Origin: Planctomycetaceae bacterium | GTDB taxonomy: Bacteria; Planctomycetota; Phycisphaerae; Phycisphaerales; Zrk34 | Reading direction: 5' to 3' | Assembly: GCA_002685935.1 (NCBI GenBank) | Contig: NYZD01000075.1 | Location: forward strand, 1-50,476 | DNA length: 50,476 bases | Shown: positions 26,790-35,879 of the stretch, piece after piece | Layout of the letters: each line of letters begins with the position of its first letter | Position numbering within the stretch: position 1 is the stretch's first letter | Program-made: the position numbers and the translations under genes | Notes under the pieces: model-generated | The model's input: the letters and a program-made list of their open reading frames with translations, nothing else | Databases searched by the model: none | Told to the model about the DNA's origin: nothing

Positions 26790-27782
26790 ATGAAAGTCGG
26801 AGTCATCGGCGGGACCGGGAACATCAGCACGTCGATCGTCGCATTGCTCCTTGAGAAGGGTCATGACGTCGTCTGCTACCACCGTGGTCAGACGCGGAAG
26901 CCACCGTCTGAGGTGCGGGTGATTGAAGGGGATCGGCGGTCCGATCGTGCGGAGTTCGAGAGGGTGATGCAGAAGGAGAAGTTCGGCGCCGTCGTCGACA
27001 TGATCTGCTATGACGCCGAAGATGCACGGAGCAGTACCAGGGCCTTTGCGGGCGTAGAGCAGTTTGTCATGTGTTCGACGGTCTGCACATACGGCATTGA
27101 GTACGACTGGCTGCCGGTGAGTGAGGACCATCCGCTAAGACCGATCAGCGACTACGGGCGTGGCAAAGTCGCGGCCGATAGCGTGTTCCTCGAGGCATAT
27201 TACGGCGAGGGGTTTCCCGCCACCATCATCAAGCCCTCCACAACGTTCGGTCCCGTGTGGAACCTGCTGCGCCAGATTGGCGGCGGGGCGTGGGTGGACC
27301 GCATTCGCAAAGGCAAGCCCATCCTCGTCTGCGGTGACGGCGGCGCGATTCATCAGTTTCTGGACGTGGATGACGCGGCGCTTTGCTTCGTGGGCGTGCT
27401 GGAAAAACCACACTGCATCGGTCAGACCTATAACATGATGAGGCGCGGCTTCACGAAGTGGAATCAGTATCATCGCACTGCCATGAAGGTGATCGGTCAC
27501 GAAGTCGACATGGTGGGCGTGCCGATGGTGGACCTCGTCGCGGCGAACGTGCCCGATGTTGGCATCTGCCGGGACATATTCGCCCACAACTGCTACTACG
27601 ATTCTGATCGACTATACCGAGACGTGCCGGAGTTCCGACCGCAAGTCTCGCTCGAAGATTCGATGATCCGCGTGATTGAGGCCATGGATCGTGAAGGTCG
27701 CACGGGGAACTGCGACGAGGAGCCGTGGGAGGATCAACTGATCGGCGCCCAGCGGCGCGTTCGTGAGGTGGGATCAGCATGA
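26790..27782 (+). CDS. NAD-dependent epimerase/dehydratase-like protein (paralog 1)
   Basis: A 330-aa extended-SDR protein beginning MKVGVIGGTGNIS; AGGAGG lies 7 nt before the ATG at 26790 and earlier in-frame codons are not used. The Rossmann motif GGTGNIS and YGRGK (active-site YxxxK) are visible, together with ATIIKPSTTFGP and DVDDAALCFVGVL, which are typical of nucleotide-sugar epimerases and atypical NAD-binding relatives. The substrate is unknown. Stop overlaps the next start by 4 nt (ATGA), so translation is coupled. Confidence 0.88.
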   Translation: MKVGVIGGTGNISTSIVALLLEKGHDVVCYHRGQTRKPPSEVRVIEGDRRSDRAEFERVMQKEKFGAVVDMICYDAEDARSSTRAFAGVEQFVMCSTVCTYGIEYDWLPVSEDHPLRPISDYGRGKVAADSVFLEAYYGEGFPATIIKPSTTFGPVWNLLRQIGGGAWVDRIRKGKPILVCGDGGAIHQFLDVDDAALCFVGVLEKPHCIGQTYNMMRRGFTKWNQYHRTAMKVIGHEVDMVGVPMVDLVAANVPDVGICRDIFAHNCYYDSDRLYRDVPEFRPQVSLEDSMIRVIEAMDREGRTGNCDEEPWEDQLIGAQRRVREVGSA

Positions 27783-28546
27783 ACATTCATCGCGTTCTGG
27801 TGACTGGCGCTTCGGGCTACCTGGCGGGATTTGTGATCGACCGGCTTCGTCACGACCACGATCTGACGCTGTTCGACCGTGTGCCCCCGGGCGAGGATCG
27901 AACCGACCTGCGGTTTGTGGAAGGTGACGTCACGTCCGAGGACGACGTGCGCCGCGCGTGCGCCGATCAGGATGCGGTCGTGCACACGATTGCGTTGGTA
28001 CGCGAAAGGATGGGCCAACCTGCGGCCGCGTTTGCCGAAGTGATGGTCAAAGGCACGTGGCACGTGGCGGAAGCGTGTGTCGAGCAAGAGGTGAAGCGAC
28101 TGGTGAACGTCTCTTCGATTGTTGCAATCGGCCCCCCGCATGAACCGGACATGCCGCACGACGCCCACGATGGGTGTCGATTCACCGAGTCTGACCTGCA
28201 CTACTGTCTGGCCAAGCACATCGGTGAGGACATCTGTGATGCGTACCATCAGGCCCATGGATTGGACGTGATCCACCTGCGTCCGGGTGTGATCGCCGGT
28301 GACGGTCTGAATCCGGGGCCGTCGGCGCCCGACGCGCCGCGCGATCACTGGTTCATGTACGTCGATCCCCGTGACGTGGCGCAATCGGTTGAAGCCGCGC
28401 TGGCCGGTTCGGTATCCCATGGCCGTTTCAACATTGTCGCGGGGCGGGACGACAGCGCTTACGAGTGGCGGTCCGCCGCTCGTGAGCTCGGCTACCATCC
28501 GCAACACAACTGGCCGAACATCCCGCTGTCAGGAGGTGCGTCATGA
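27779..28546 (+). CDS. NAD-dependent epimerase/dehydratase-like protein (paralog 2)
   Basis: A 255-aa extended SDR with VLVTGASGYLAG (6-17), D34 at the end of beta-strand 2 (LFDR), NVSSIVAIGPP and YCLAK as the YxxxK site, then LRPGVIAGDG. It is shorter than typical epimerases (about 310 aa), with a short substrate domain. Overlaps both neighbours by 4 nt, so three dehydrogenases are made together. The likely role is oxidation or epimerisation of a sugar or uronic acid, similar in length to uronate dehydrogenase (about 265 aa); that comparison is tentative. Confidence 0.86.
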   Translation: MNIHRVLVTGASGYLAGFVIDRLRHDHDLTLFDRVPPGEDRTDLRFVEGDVTSEDDVRRACADQDAVVHTIALVRERMGQPAAAFAEVMVKGTWHVAEACVEQEVKRLVNVSSIVAIGPPHEPDMPHDAHDGCRFTESDLHYCLAKHIGEDICDAYHQAHGLDVIHLRPGVIAGDGLNPGPSAPDAPRDHWFMYVDPRDVAQSVEAALAGSVSHGRFNIVAGRDDSAYEWRSAARELGYHPQHNWPNIPLSGGAS

Positions 28547-29238
28547 GCTTGACGAACAAGACGGTTCTGGTGACAGGCGCCAGCCGCGGCTTTGGTTTGG
28601 CGATCGCCAAGGCGATGCTGACCGCCGAGGCAACGGTGATCGGCTGGGGACGCGATGCAAAGGCACTCGGCGACGCGCAGCAGACACTGGAGGCGATTGG
28701 CGGGAGCTTCACCCTTGACGTGGTCGACGTCACAGATGAATCAGTCGTCGCCGAACGGATCGCGGCGCTGCCGCGTCTGGATGTCCTGATCAATAACGCC
28801 GGCATTGCACGATGCCGGCCGCTGTTCGATACGCCGACGCAAGAACTGCGCAATATCCTTGATGTCAACGTCATCGGCGCGTTCAACGTGATGCGCGAGG
28901 CCGCCCGCCTGATGGTCAAACTCGGCGCGGGCGGCCTGATGATCAACATCGCCTCAGATGCAGCGGTCCGGGGGATCGGGAATATGGCACCTTATTGTGC
29001 CAGCAAGCATGCGCTGTTGGGACTCGGCCGGTCCGTCGCACAGGAGCTGCGCAACACGGGTGTGCGTATCACAACGTTTTGCCCCGGAGGGATTGCGACG
29101 AACATCCTTGGTCCGGGCGGCGAAGATAACCCCCACGCGATGGATCCCGACGAGTTGGCCGCGTCTGTCGTGCAGATCGCCGAATTGAGCGCTCGTATTG
29201 AGGTACAGGAGTTCCTCGTCTTGCCGATGTCAGTATGA
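28543..29238 (+). CDS. Short-chain dehydrogenase/reductase
   Basis: A 231-aa classical SDR: TGASRGFG (11-18), NNAG (84-87), S138, Y151 and K155 as catalytic residues (NIASDAA, YCASK). R37 after beta-strand 2 (GWGRD) suggests NADP use. Slightly short (usual 245-260), because the C-terminal segment is reduced. Third of the overlapped trio; AGGAGG lies 6 nt before its ATG. Confidence 0.9.
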   Translation: MSLTNKTVLVTGASRGFGLAIAKAMLTAEATVIGWGRDAKALGDAQQTLEAIGGSFTLDVVDVTDESVVAERIAALPRLDVLINNAGIARCRPLFDTPTQELRNILDVNVIGAFNVMREAARLMVKLGAGGLMINIASDAAVRGIGNMAPYCASKHALLGLGRSVAQELRNTGVRITTFCPGGIATNILGPGGEDNPHAMDPDELAASVVQIAELSARIEVQEFLVLPMSV

Positions 29239-29313
29239 CTCAGCAGCGTCTTCCCACCGCAGCATCATCATGCTTCTGCCACCGGCGCGGCATGAACTCA
29301 CAATGGGGTCATC

Positions 29314-32049
29314 ATGGGTGCAGGCAGTACCGATCAACCGGCCGAGGCGTGGATCCATCGAGGATTCGACGATTTTATCAAGGGGCGGTGTGAAGCGGGC
29401 GGCAGCAATCTCTACGTCAACGCCCACGGCATCATCGAGACGATCCACCGCACCGACACGAACAACGACGGGTTCGTCGACATTGTCCTGCCCAACTCGC
29501 ACGGCTACATCGAACGCGGCCCGACATGGATCTACACGCAAGCCAAAGGCGAGGGCCACACCTGGCCAAGGCACGAGCTACCCAATGACAGCTGTTGGAT
29601 GAGCCGAATCGTGGACGTCGACGGCGACGGGTATGCGGACCTGGTCGTGGTCAACGCTGAGAACGGCGTCACGTCGGAGCTTGATTCATACGTGTATTGG
29701 GGTGGGCCGAACGGATTGACCGGCGAGCGCACCGAACTGCCCACCGCCGGTGCGTACGATGTGGCCGTCGTCGATCTTCACGGCAACGGCCTGCCCAGCC
29801 TCATATTCCCCTCCGCGTGGGTAGACCACCACAACCGAGGCGAGCCCCGGCTGATCCATGTTTACCGGCAGGTTGAGCCGCGCCGGTTTGTGGATGTTTC
29901 TGAAGAACACGGCTTGTTGGGCATCGCCGCCACGGCCGTGGCCTGTGAGGATCTCAACGGCGACGGCCGTCCGGAACTGGTCGTCTGCAATTACCGCAAA
30001 GAATTTGAATATGACACGGACTCGTACGTCTACTGGGGCACGGAAGACGGATTCGATGCGGCGTCACCACTGAAACTGCCGAGTCACTATGCCATGCAGG
30101 CTGCCCTCGGTGATCTCAGCGGCGATGGCCGCAAGGAAATCGTTTTTGCCGGCGGCAATCAGATCCACATCTACTGGAATGACGGGGGCCGACTCAGTCC
30201 CGACCATTGCACGATTCTTGAGGCCAATGGCAATAGCACCATGTTCTGCGTGGGCGCCATCCGTGTCGCGATAGCCGACGTGGATGGTGACGGACGCAAC
30301 GAGCTGCTTGTCGCGATGCGCGACGGCGTGGAGATTCGGGATCAGCATGATCTGACCGCCGTCAAGCAGTTGCTGCCATTGGAATATTGTGGTTGGGTCG
30401 AAGCGGTGGATCTCGACGGGGATGGCCGACTCGACCTGATCGCATCGAAGTACCATGACGGCCTGATGTACGAAACCAATTCCGCGATCTTCTGGAACGC
30501 GCCGGACGGATTCTCCGCTGATCGGATTACGCAGCTGCCGACCCGGGGAGCGGTCGGCTGCACCGCCGGCGATCTGGATGGCGACGGTCGTCCGGAGATC
30601 GTGTTCAACAACACCATGGGCAGTTGGTCTCAGTTCAATCCCAATCTGCCGCTTTATGTCTATCTGGGCAGCGCGGCACACGACTACAGCCCCGACCGTC
30701 GCGTGGAACTGCCGACCGGCGGCGGCACGGAAACCTACGTGATCGCCGATCTCGATCTCGACGGTCACGCTGATCTGGCGTTCGTCTCGCCAGATGGTGT
30801 CCGTGTATTCCACGGTAGCCCCGACGGCCTGCATCCGGATCGATACACGGATCTGACATGCGATGGCCAGTCCTTCGGATTTGTGCTGACGGCCGATCTC
30901 AATCGCAATGGCTGGTTGGATTTGCTCGCCGTGCCGTGGACCTACGACGACAAACCCGAAACGATGGCGAAGTCGTCGGTCATCTACTGGGGCGGACCGG
31001 ATGGCTTCTCGCCGGAGCGGTCCACGGGCGTCCCGACCTTTGCCCATGGCAACGGCCACCTGGCTGATGTTACCGGCAATGGATGGCTTGATTTCATCTA
31101 TGGGGATTGTCGCGGGTATCTGGTCGTCTATGAAGGCGGCCCGGACGGCTATTCGCCCCAGCGCATGCAGCAGACCCCGCTCGCCGGGACCGAAGGTGCG
31201 GCGATTGTCGGCATCAACAGTGCCGATTTGAATGGTGACGGTTGGCTGGATCTGATCGTGGGGGTCATGGGGCACTACACGCGGAAGACAAGCGGATTCT
31301 TTGTGATGCGCGGCGGGCCGGACGGGTTTGCCAAGGATCGCATCGATTTCCATCCGACCGATGCCTCAAGTGTGTGCATCAACGTCGCGGATGTGAATCG
31401 CGACGGGCACCTTGATCTGCTTGTGCCGGCCTACTCCACTCAGTTCTCGCGTGAGCTGCCTGCACACATTTACTGGGGGACGGATCAGGGACCGGACTTC
31501 GAGAATCCACTGATCATCCCGTGCGACGCGTCGTGCGCCTTCATGACGGTGGACATCACGGGCAATGGCTATCCTGATGTGCTGGCCGTGTGCCATCGCA
31601 ATGACATTGGACATCAGGTGGATTCACTGCTGTTTTGGAACGGTCCGGAGGGGCTGTCATTCGATCGCGTCTGTCGCCTGCCCGGCCTCGGACCGCACCT
31701 CGCCAGTTCCCGTGACTTCGGTAACGCCTACACCCGCGAGCCGGACGAAAGCTACATCTCACCGGCTTACGCCCTGGATGGACGCAGACCCACACGTCTG
31801 CACTGGGACGCAAGCACGCCCGGCAACACGTCGATCCGTTTTCAGCTGCGATACGCCGATGCCCAAACGCAACTGGACTCAGCGACATGGCAAGGCCCGA
31901 CCGGCGAAGGATCGTCCTACGAACAGGCCGGCCAGGAGATTCATGGCGTGGAGGCGACGGCCAAATGGCTGCAATACAAGGCTGTGTTGCTCTCTCCCGA
32001 CGGGTGCCGCTCGCCCGCCCTGCGCGAGGTCAGGATTGACATGAGCTAG
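29314..32049 (+). CDS. FG-GAP/VCBS repeat protein with 14 repeats, no signal peptide
   Basis: A 911-aa protein made of 14 FG-GAP-type repeats, each with a Ca-binding DxDGDGxxDL-like loop (for example DVDGDGYADLVVV, DLNGDGRPELVV, DLDGDGRLDLIA, DVNRDGHLDLLV, DITGNGYPDVLAV) spaced roughly 55-60 residues. Many repeats also carry a YWGGPDGF-like turn. Fourteen blades would fit two seven-bladed propellers. A final domain of about 100 residues (TRLHWDASTPGNTS to the end) looks like a beta-sandwich. No signal peptide, lipobox or membrane segment is seen from MGAGSTDQPAEAWIH, which is odd since Ca-binding FG-GAP proteins are normally exported. GGGG lies 5-6 nt before the ATG. It is 75 nt after the SDR and may be its operon partner. 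Confidence 0.88.
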   Translation: MGAGSTDQPAEAWIHRGFDDFIKGRCEAGGSNLYVNAHGIIETIHRTDTNNDGFVDIVLPNSHGYIERGPTWIYTQAKGEGHTWPRHELPNDSCWMSRIVDVDGDGYADLVVVNAENGVTSELDSYVYWGGPNGLTGERTELPTAGAYDVAVVDLHGNGLPSLIFPSAWVDHHNRGEPRLIHVYRQVEPRRFVDVSEEHGLLGIAATAVACEDLNGDGRPELVVCNYRKEFEYDTDSYVYWGTEDGFDAASPLKLPSHYAMQAALGDLSGDGRKEIVFAGGNQIHIYWNDGGRLSPDHCTILEANGNSTMFCVGAIRVAIADVDGDGRNELLVAMRDGVEIRDQHDLTAVKQLLPLEYCGWVEAVDLDGDGRLDLIASKYHDGLMYETNSAIFWNAPDGFSADRITQLPTRGAVGCTAGDLDGDGRPEIVFNNTMGSWSQFNPNLPLYVYLGSAAHDYSPDRRVELPTGGGTETYVIADLDLDGHADLAFVSPDGVRVFHGSPDGLHPDRYTDLTCDGQSFGFVLTADLNRNGWLDLLAVPWTYDDKPETMAKSSVIYWGGPDGFSPERSTGVPTFAHGNGHLADVTGNGWLDFIYGDCRGYLVVYEGGPDGYSPQRMQQTPLAGTEGAAIVGINSADLNGDGWLDLIVGVMGHYTRKTSGFFVMRGGPDGFAKDRIDFHPTDASSVCINVADVNRDGHLDLLVPAYSTQFSRELPAHIYWGTDQGPDFENPLIIPCDASCAFMTVDITGNGYPDVLAVCHRNDIGHQVDSLLFWNGPEGLSFDRVCRLPGLGPHLASSRDFGNAYTREPDESYISPAYALDGRRPTRLHWDASTPGNTSIRFQLRYADAQTQLDSATWQGPTGEGSSYEQAGQEIHGVEATAKWLQYKAVLLSPDGCRSPALREVRIDMS

Positions 32050-32195
32050 GCGGGACCGCGCGCCAGTCCCGTAAGATCGTCAATGCTTGGCACATTCACA
32101 CGCAGTCAACGACTCCAAGAAAAGTTTCGCCCATTTGACCGACCTGTTAGACAAATCATCCCGCCAACGCACTCTAAGGGGATACGGAGCGACTG

Positions 32196-32705
32196 ATGGG
32201 CGATGGCGCTGGTGATCCACCGCTGGCCGATCTCGTCGCGGGACGGGCCGAGGCCTTTGCCGCTCTGTACGACCGATATGCGGCCAAGCTCTACCGTGCC
32301 GCGGTCGCGATGCTCGGATCCCCGCAAGACGCGGAAGACGTCGTGCAGGAGGTGTTTGTCTCGATGGTCCGCTCTCACAACAGACTGATCGCGGTCCGGA
32401 ATCTGAACGCTTACCTGTTCACCGCGTTACGGCACGCAGCACACCGGCGCATGATGGAACGATCGCGTCTGTCACTGACGGACGTCGATCCGCCTGCCAT
32501 CCCGGTCGCCGAGACGGATGATCGGCTGGCGCAAGCGCTGAACCAGCTACCCACTGAGCAGCGGGAAGTGATTGCGCTGAAGATCGACGGCGATCTGACG
32601 TTCGCCCAGATCGGCGATGCCCTGGACATCAGCCCGAACACCGCGGCCAGCCGGTATCGGTACGCTTTGCAGAAGCTGCGCCGACATCTGGAGGCTCAAT
32701 CGTGA
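32196..32705 (+). CDS. ECF-type RNA polymerase sigma factor
   Basis: A 169-aa sigma70-family factor with region 2 (ALYDRYAAKLYRAAVAML, SPQDAEDVVQEVFV) and region 4 (LNQLPTEQREVIALKIDG, FAQIGDALDISPNTAASRYRYALQKLR), and no regions 1 or 3, so it is an ECF factor. GGAG 6 nt before the ATG. Its stop overlaps the GTG of the following small membrane protein (GTGA). It would direct a regulon when released from that protein. A TTGACC lies upstream but no matching -10 was recognised. Confidence 0.93.
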   Translation: MGDGAGDPPLADLVAGRAEAFAALYDRYAAKLYRAAVAMLGSPQDAEDVVQEVFVSMVRSHNRLIAVRNLNAYLFTALRHAAHRRMMERSRLSLTDVDPPAIPVAETDDRLAQALNQLPTEQREVIALKIDGDLTFAQIGDALDISPNTAASRYRYALQKLRRHLEAQS

Positions 32706-33121
32706 ATCAAGACGAAGGCTTGCCCCCTGATTTGCGCGCGCTCGAGGACAAACTTGTCGCCCGATCGCCCGCGCATCCACCGGCGCGGCTGCGGTCGCGC
32801 GTCGTCACGGACATGACCATGGCGCTGCGCGAGGAGCGCCGGATTGGCTTCTGGCGATTTGCGGCGGCGGCGGCGATTGTGGTCATCGTGGGGATGAACC
32901 TTTCGATGAGCGCGGCGAGCGCGACGCGTTACCCCGCGTCGTCCGCTCTGAACGCTCAGGAGCTGCGCTCCACGGCGGCGCAGATCAGCGATTTGTTGCC
33001 CGGCCTGTCCGAATCCGAAGCGCGGCGTCACGCCTTGCTGCTCCACGCCGGGGCCGGCGTCGTCCCCGCGCCCATACCGTCGCGGCCGCCTGTGAATCTC
33101 GATCAATACCTTGACTTCTAG
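32702..33121 (+). CDS. Probable anti-sigma factor with one membrane segment
   Basis: A 139-aa protein starting GTG. The cytoplasmic N terminus (about 50 residues) is charged, then RFAAAAAIVVIVGMNLSM (about 52-69) forms a single membrane helix, and the remaining 70 residues would lie outside. The position directly after an ECF gene, overlapping by 4 nt, fits an anti-sigma factor, although no ZAS zinc motif (HxxxCxxC) is present. The function is inferred from context. Confidence 0.72.
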   Translation: MNQDEGLPPDLRALEDKLVARSPAHPPARLRSRVVTDMTMALREERRIGFWRFAAAAAIVVIVGMNLSMSAASATRYPASSALNAQELRSTAAQISDLLPGLSESEARRHALLLHAGAGVVPAPIPSRPPVNLDQYLDF

Positions 33122-33131
33122 GAGACTTGTC

Positions 33132-34721
33132 ATGGGACATGCGCTGTTATGGATCGAAAGTCTGGCGGCGGCAGTGCTGTTCGTGGCGTTGTGCGTGGCG
33201 TGGATCGCACGGCTGCGGCGGGCGTGGATGCGTATCATGCTTTCATTCGTGCCGTCGATCGTGCCGCTGTTGTTGCCGGGCGCGCTCGTGCTTGTGCTCA
33301 TGGGCTTTGAGACGTGGATTGGTCTACGCTGGACGGTCATCGGCGGGTCGCTGGTGTTGGCCTACCTCGTAGGCGCGGGCATCGTGATCGTCCGCGGCCT
33401 GCAGCGAAGCGCAGCCGAACAACCACCTCGGGCCAACGCTTGGCCCCGGATCAAATTGCTCGTCGCATGTCTTGTCGCGGCGGCGTTGACCTTGACGACA
33501 TTCTGGAATCTCGACACGGCGGCGAAGATTCGTCTATCTGCGGTTCAGGCTGAGGCAGGCGCGCTGGCTCTGTCCGTAGCCCCGCCGCGCATCCCGGATC
33601 GTGACAACGCCGCGTTCGTTTACGAGCAAGCGTTCGCGCTTATCAGCAAACCGAGCGACGGGTGGGACGCCTGGGATGCGGAAGATGGGTCGCTTGATGC
33701 CGCCCACCCGGAGCTGCGCACACTGCTGGATCAGAACGAATCGGCGCTGGCGTTGCTGCGGCGTGCCGCCGCGATGCCCGACTGTTACTTTGATCGGGAC
33801 TGGGGACGGCCAAGCTATGACATCCTCTTGCCGGAGCTGGCCCAGTTCCGCGGCGCCGCCCAACTGCTCTGCCTTGACGCCCGTTATCAAGCGTGGCAGG
33901 GGAACACCAGCACATCTCTTGCCGATCTATCCGCCACGATCCTGATGGCTCGGCACATAGAGCGCGGACCCCTCCTTATCACGAACCTCGTGGCATTAGC
34001 GGTGGAGGGGCACGCGATTGAGACGCTGCGGGCGCTGGTCCGTTCGGCGGACCTGACCGGCGACGACCTGGCATCGATCGACCTCGGAGGCAATCTGGAT
34101 GTCAGGAGGTCGATGCGTCGAGTCTTTCGGTCGGAGATGGCTTTGGGATTGGGCATGTTCGCACAGCTTGGGGACGAAGAGGCGATGCTGAACATATATG
34201 GCAGCGGAGGCATGCCGGCCCCGTGGGTTGTGGCCCTGTACCGCGTCTGCTTGCTGGACAAGGATCTGGAGACCTACCGGGCGCCCTTTGAGACATTGAA
34301 CGACATCACGACGCTATCGTACTCTGACGCGCGTGCGAAGTGGGAGGCAACGGTTTTGGATACTGACGTGCCGGAAGCCGTGATGGCCAAACAGCTTGGT
34401 CTGATACCCCATCGAGCGATCGAGATCATGCTCGCCGGCGGCGCGCGACATGACGTCGCGCGGCTCGCGGTCGCTGCCGCTCGGTATCGCGCTGACCACG
34501 GCGTGTACCCGGAGAAATTGCCGGCGCTGACGCCGGATTACATCAACACCATCCTCGTCGACCCGTTTGACGACAAGCCGCTGAAAGTGACCGTCACGGA
34601 TGAGCACGTCGTGATCTACAGCGTCGGCGTCAACATGATGGACGAGGAAGGCACAGCTCCGGAACCCGACGATCCGCTGTGCCGGGAGGGCGGCGACATC
34701 GCGATCCGCCTGCCGCGATGA
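33132..34721 (+). CDS. Membrane protein with pilin-like C-terminal tail, unknown function
   Basis: A 529-aa protein; the ATG at 33132 has GGAG upstream, and 7 earlier codons overlap the anti-sigma gene. Three or four hydrophobic segments lie in the first 135 residues (for example SLAAAVLFVALCVAW, SIVPLLLPGALVLVLMG, LLVACLVAAALTLTTFW), followed by a large helical domain. Near the end RLAVAAARYRADHGVYPEKLPAL and VDPFDDKPLK resemble the post-helix part of type II secretion pseudopilins, a feature I associate with planctomycete membrane proteins. It lies in the ECF/anti-sigma cluster and may be the sensing or target protein. The gene ends 6 nt from a convergent URO-D-like gene with no terminator between. 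Confidence 0.8.
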   Translation: MGHALLWIESLAAAVLFVALCVAWIARLRRAWMRIMLSFVPSIVPLLLPGALVLVLMGFETWIGLRWTVIGGSLVLAYLVGAGIVIVRGLQRSAAEQPPRANAWPRIKLLVACLVAAALTLTTFWNLDTAAKIRLSAVQAEAGALALSVAPPRIPDRDNAAFVYEQAFALISKPSDGWDAWDAEDGSLDAAHPELRTLLDQNESALALLRRAAAMPDCYFDRDWGRPSYDILLPELAQFRGAAQLLCLDARYQAWQGNTSTSLADLSATILMARHIERGPLLITNLVALAVEGHAIETLRALVRSADLTGDDLASIDLGGNLDVRRSMRRVFRSEMALGLGMFAQLGDEEAMLNIYGSGGMPAPWVVALYRVCLLDKDLETYRAPFETLNDITTLSYSDARAKWEATVLDTDVPEAVMAKQLGLIPHRAIEIMLAGGARHDVARLAVAAARYRADHGVYPEKLPALTPDYINTILVDPFDDKPLKVTVTDEHVVIYSVGVNMMDEEGTAPEPDDPLCREGGDIAIRLPR

Positions 34722-34727
34722 TCGGCG

Positions 34728-35765
34728 TCAAGGCTGGTAGATCGCGCCGTATTGCTGAACCGCGTCAAGCATGGCACGGTAGTTGGCCAGGGGGATGAAC
34801 TTCGCCACGGAGTTGCCCGACCCAATCGCGATGCCGCCGCCCGCCCCTGCGCTTTCGATCAGCGAGCGGACCGCGGCGGTGATGTCACCAAGTGTCGCGG
34901 TCGCAAGGAGCGTCACGTCGATGCCTCCAAGCATGGACAGGCGGTCGCCCCAGTGCTGTTTCATCTGGGCCATATCCACCGACGTTGGCTCGTTGGGATG
35001 GACGCCCTGGACGTCCGCGTCGATCAGATCGTCCATCACCGCGTCCAACTTGCCGTCGGAATGGAACAGCAGCAGTTTGTCGTATCGCCGGCAAATCCGG
35101 CCGATCTGACGAACGTATGGGAACAGATACGTGCGCAGGAAGTCCGGCGAGACCAGCAATCCTGTCGTGTAGGCCAGATCATCGCCGTACCAGATGCCAC
35201 CCACCCATTCGCGCTGTGCGATCGCTTCGACGGTTTTGACGCACAGTGGTCCAACCTTCTCGGCAATGGCTTGGAGCAGATCGGGCGCCTCGACCGAAGC
35301 GATCGAGAGCGATTCCAGGCCCATCGCGCGAAAGAAGAACTGGAAGATCGGTCCGCAGTTCACAATCACCTTCATCCCGTCAGGCAGGTGGTCGCGGACC
35401 CCATCGACGTCACGGTAGTAGACATCCTGTGGGCCGATCCACGGGTATGCCTCGAAGCTCTTTTCGTCATGGATCGCGGACGTCGTAAACGTGCCCACCG
35501 ACGCCTCGGGGCCGTGAAGATCCAACTGTCCCTCGGCGATCTTTACCTGGAACGAATCGGCGATCGGCTGCCCGCGCACCTGCAGCAGGACGTAATCGTA
35601 TCCCGCCTCAACGAAGAAAGAGGCGTAAGTGGGCAGATCGATCGGGCGATCCATAAACGCCGCGATGATCTCGACGTCGATGCCCACCTCGGCCGACGGG
35701 ATTCTGTCAGGCAACCGGTCGCGTGACACGGCGGCGCGGAATCGGCTGAAATCGGGCGCTTGCAT
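34728..35765 (-). CDS. Uroporphyrinogen-decarboxylase-superfamily protein (paralog 2)
   Basis: A 345-aa protein with URO-D/MtaA-type features: SRDRLPDRIPSAEVGID near the N terminus, GIWYGDDLAYTTGLLVSP with FLRTYLFPY, then LLLFHSDGKLDAVMDDLIDADVQGVHP and LSMLGGIDV. The zinc-site equivalent reads HSD instead of HxC, as in paralog 1. GGAG 7 nt before the ATG. It is divergent from paralog 3 across 114 nt. Possible roles are methyl transfer or a yet unknown decarboxylation in sugar catabolism; not HemE. Confidence 0.86.
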   Translation of the reverse strand: MQAPDFSRFRAAVSRDRLPDRIPSAEVGIDVEIIAAFMDRPIDLPTYASFFVEAGYDYVLLQVRGQPIADSFQVKIAEGQLDLHGPEASVGTFTTSAIHDEKSFEAYPWIGPQDVYYRDVDGVRDHLPDGMKVIVNCGPIFQFFFRAMGLESLSIASVEAPDLLQAIAEKVGPLCVKTVEAIAQREWVGGIWYGDDLAYTTGLLVSPDFLRTYLFPYVRQIGRICRRYDKLLLFHSDGKLDAVMDDLIDADVQGVHPNEPTSVDMAQMKQHWGDRLSMLGGIDVTLLATATLGDITAAVRSLIESAGAGGGIAIGSGNSVAKFIPLANYRAMLDAVQQYGAIYQP

Positions 35766-35819
35766 GGCGCAACTCCGCTTGTGCCGTCGCAGGAAATAAA
35801 ACTTTCCGATCCAGATGAA

Positions 35820-35838
35820 TGGTATACTAATCTGTCAA
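35820..35838 (+). promoter_or_regulatory. Palindrome resembling a GntR-family operator over a -10 box
   Basis: TGGTATACTA (35820-35829) fits the FadR-type consensus TNGTNNACNA and contains TATACT (35823-35828), a good -10 for the plus-strand gene; AACTTT lies 17 nt upstream. On the other strand TTGACA is present at 35833-35838 without a well-placed -10. The site lies between two divergent URO-D-like genes. Confidence 0.3.
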
Positions 35839-35879
35839 CGGTGTCCCATGTGCTGGTGCCATTGAACCAAGAGGCGACC

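Noticed and set aside
30064-31353. 429-codon open frame on the minus strand
   Set aside because: Antisense of the FG-GAP repeats; its repeated peptide pattern is the mirror of the Ca loops.
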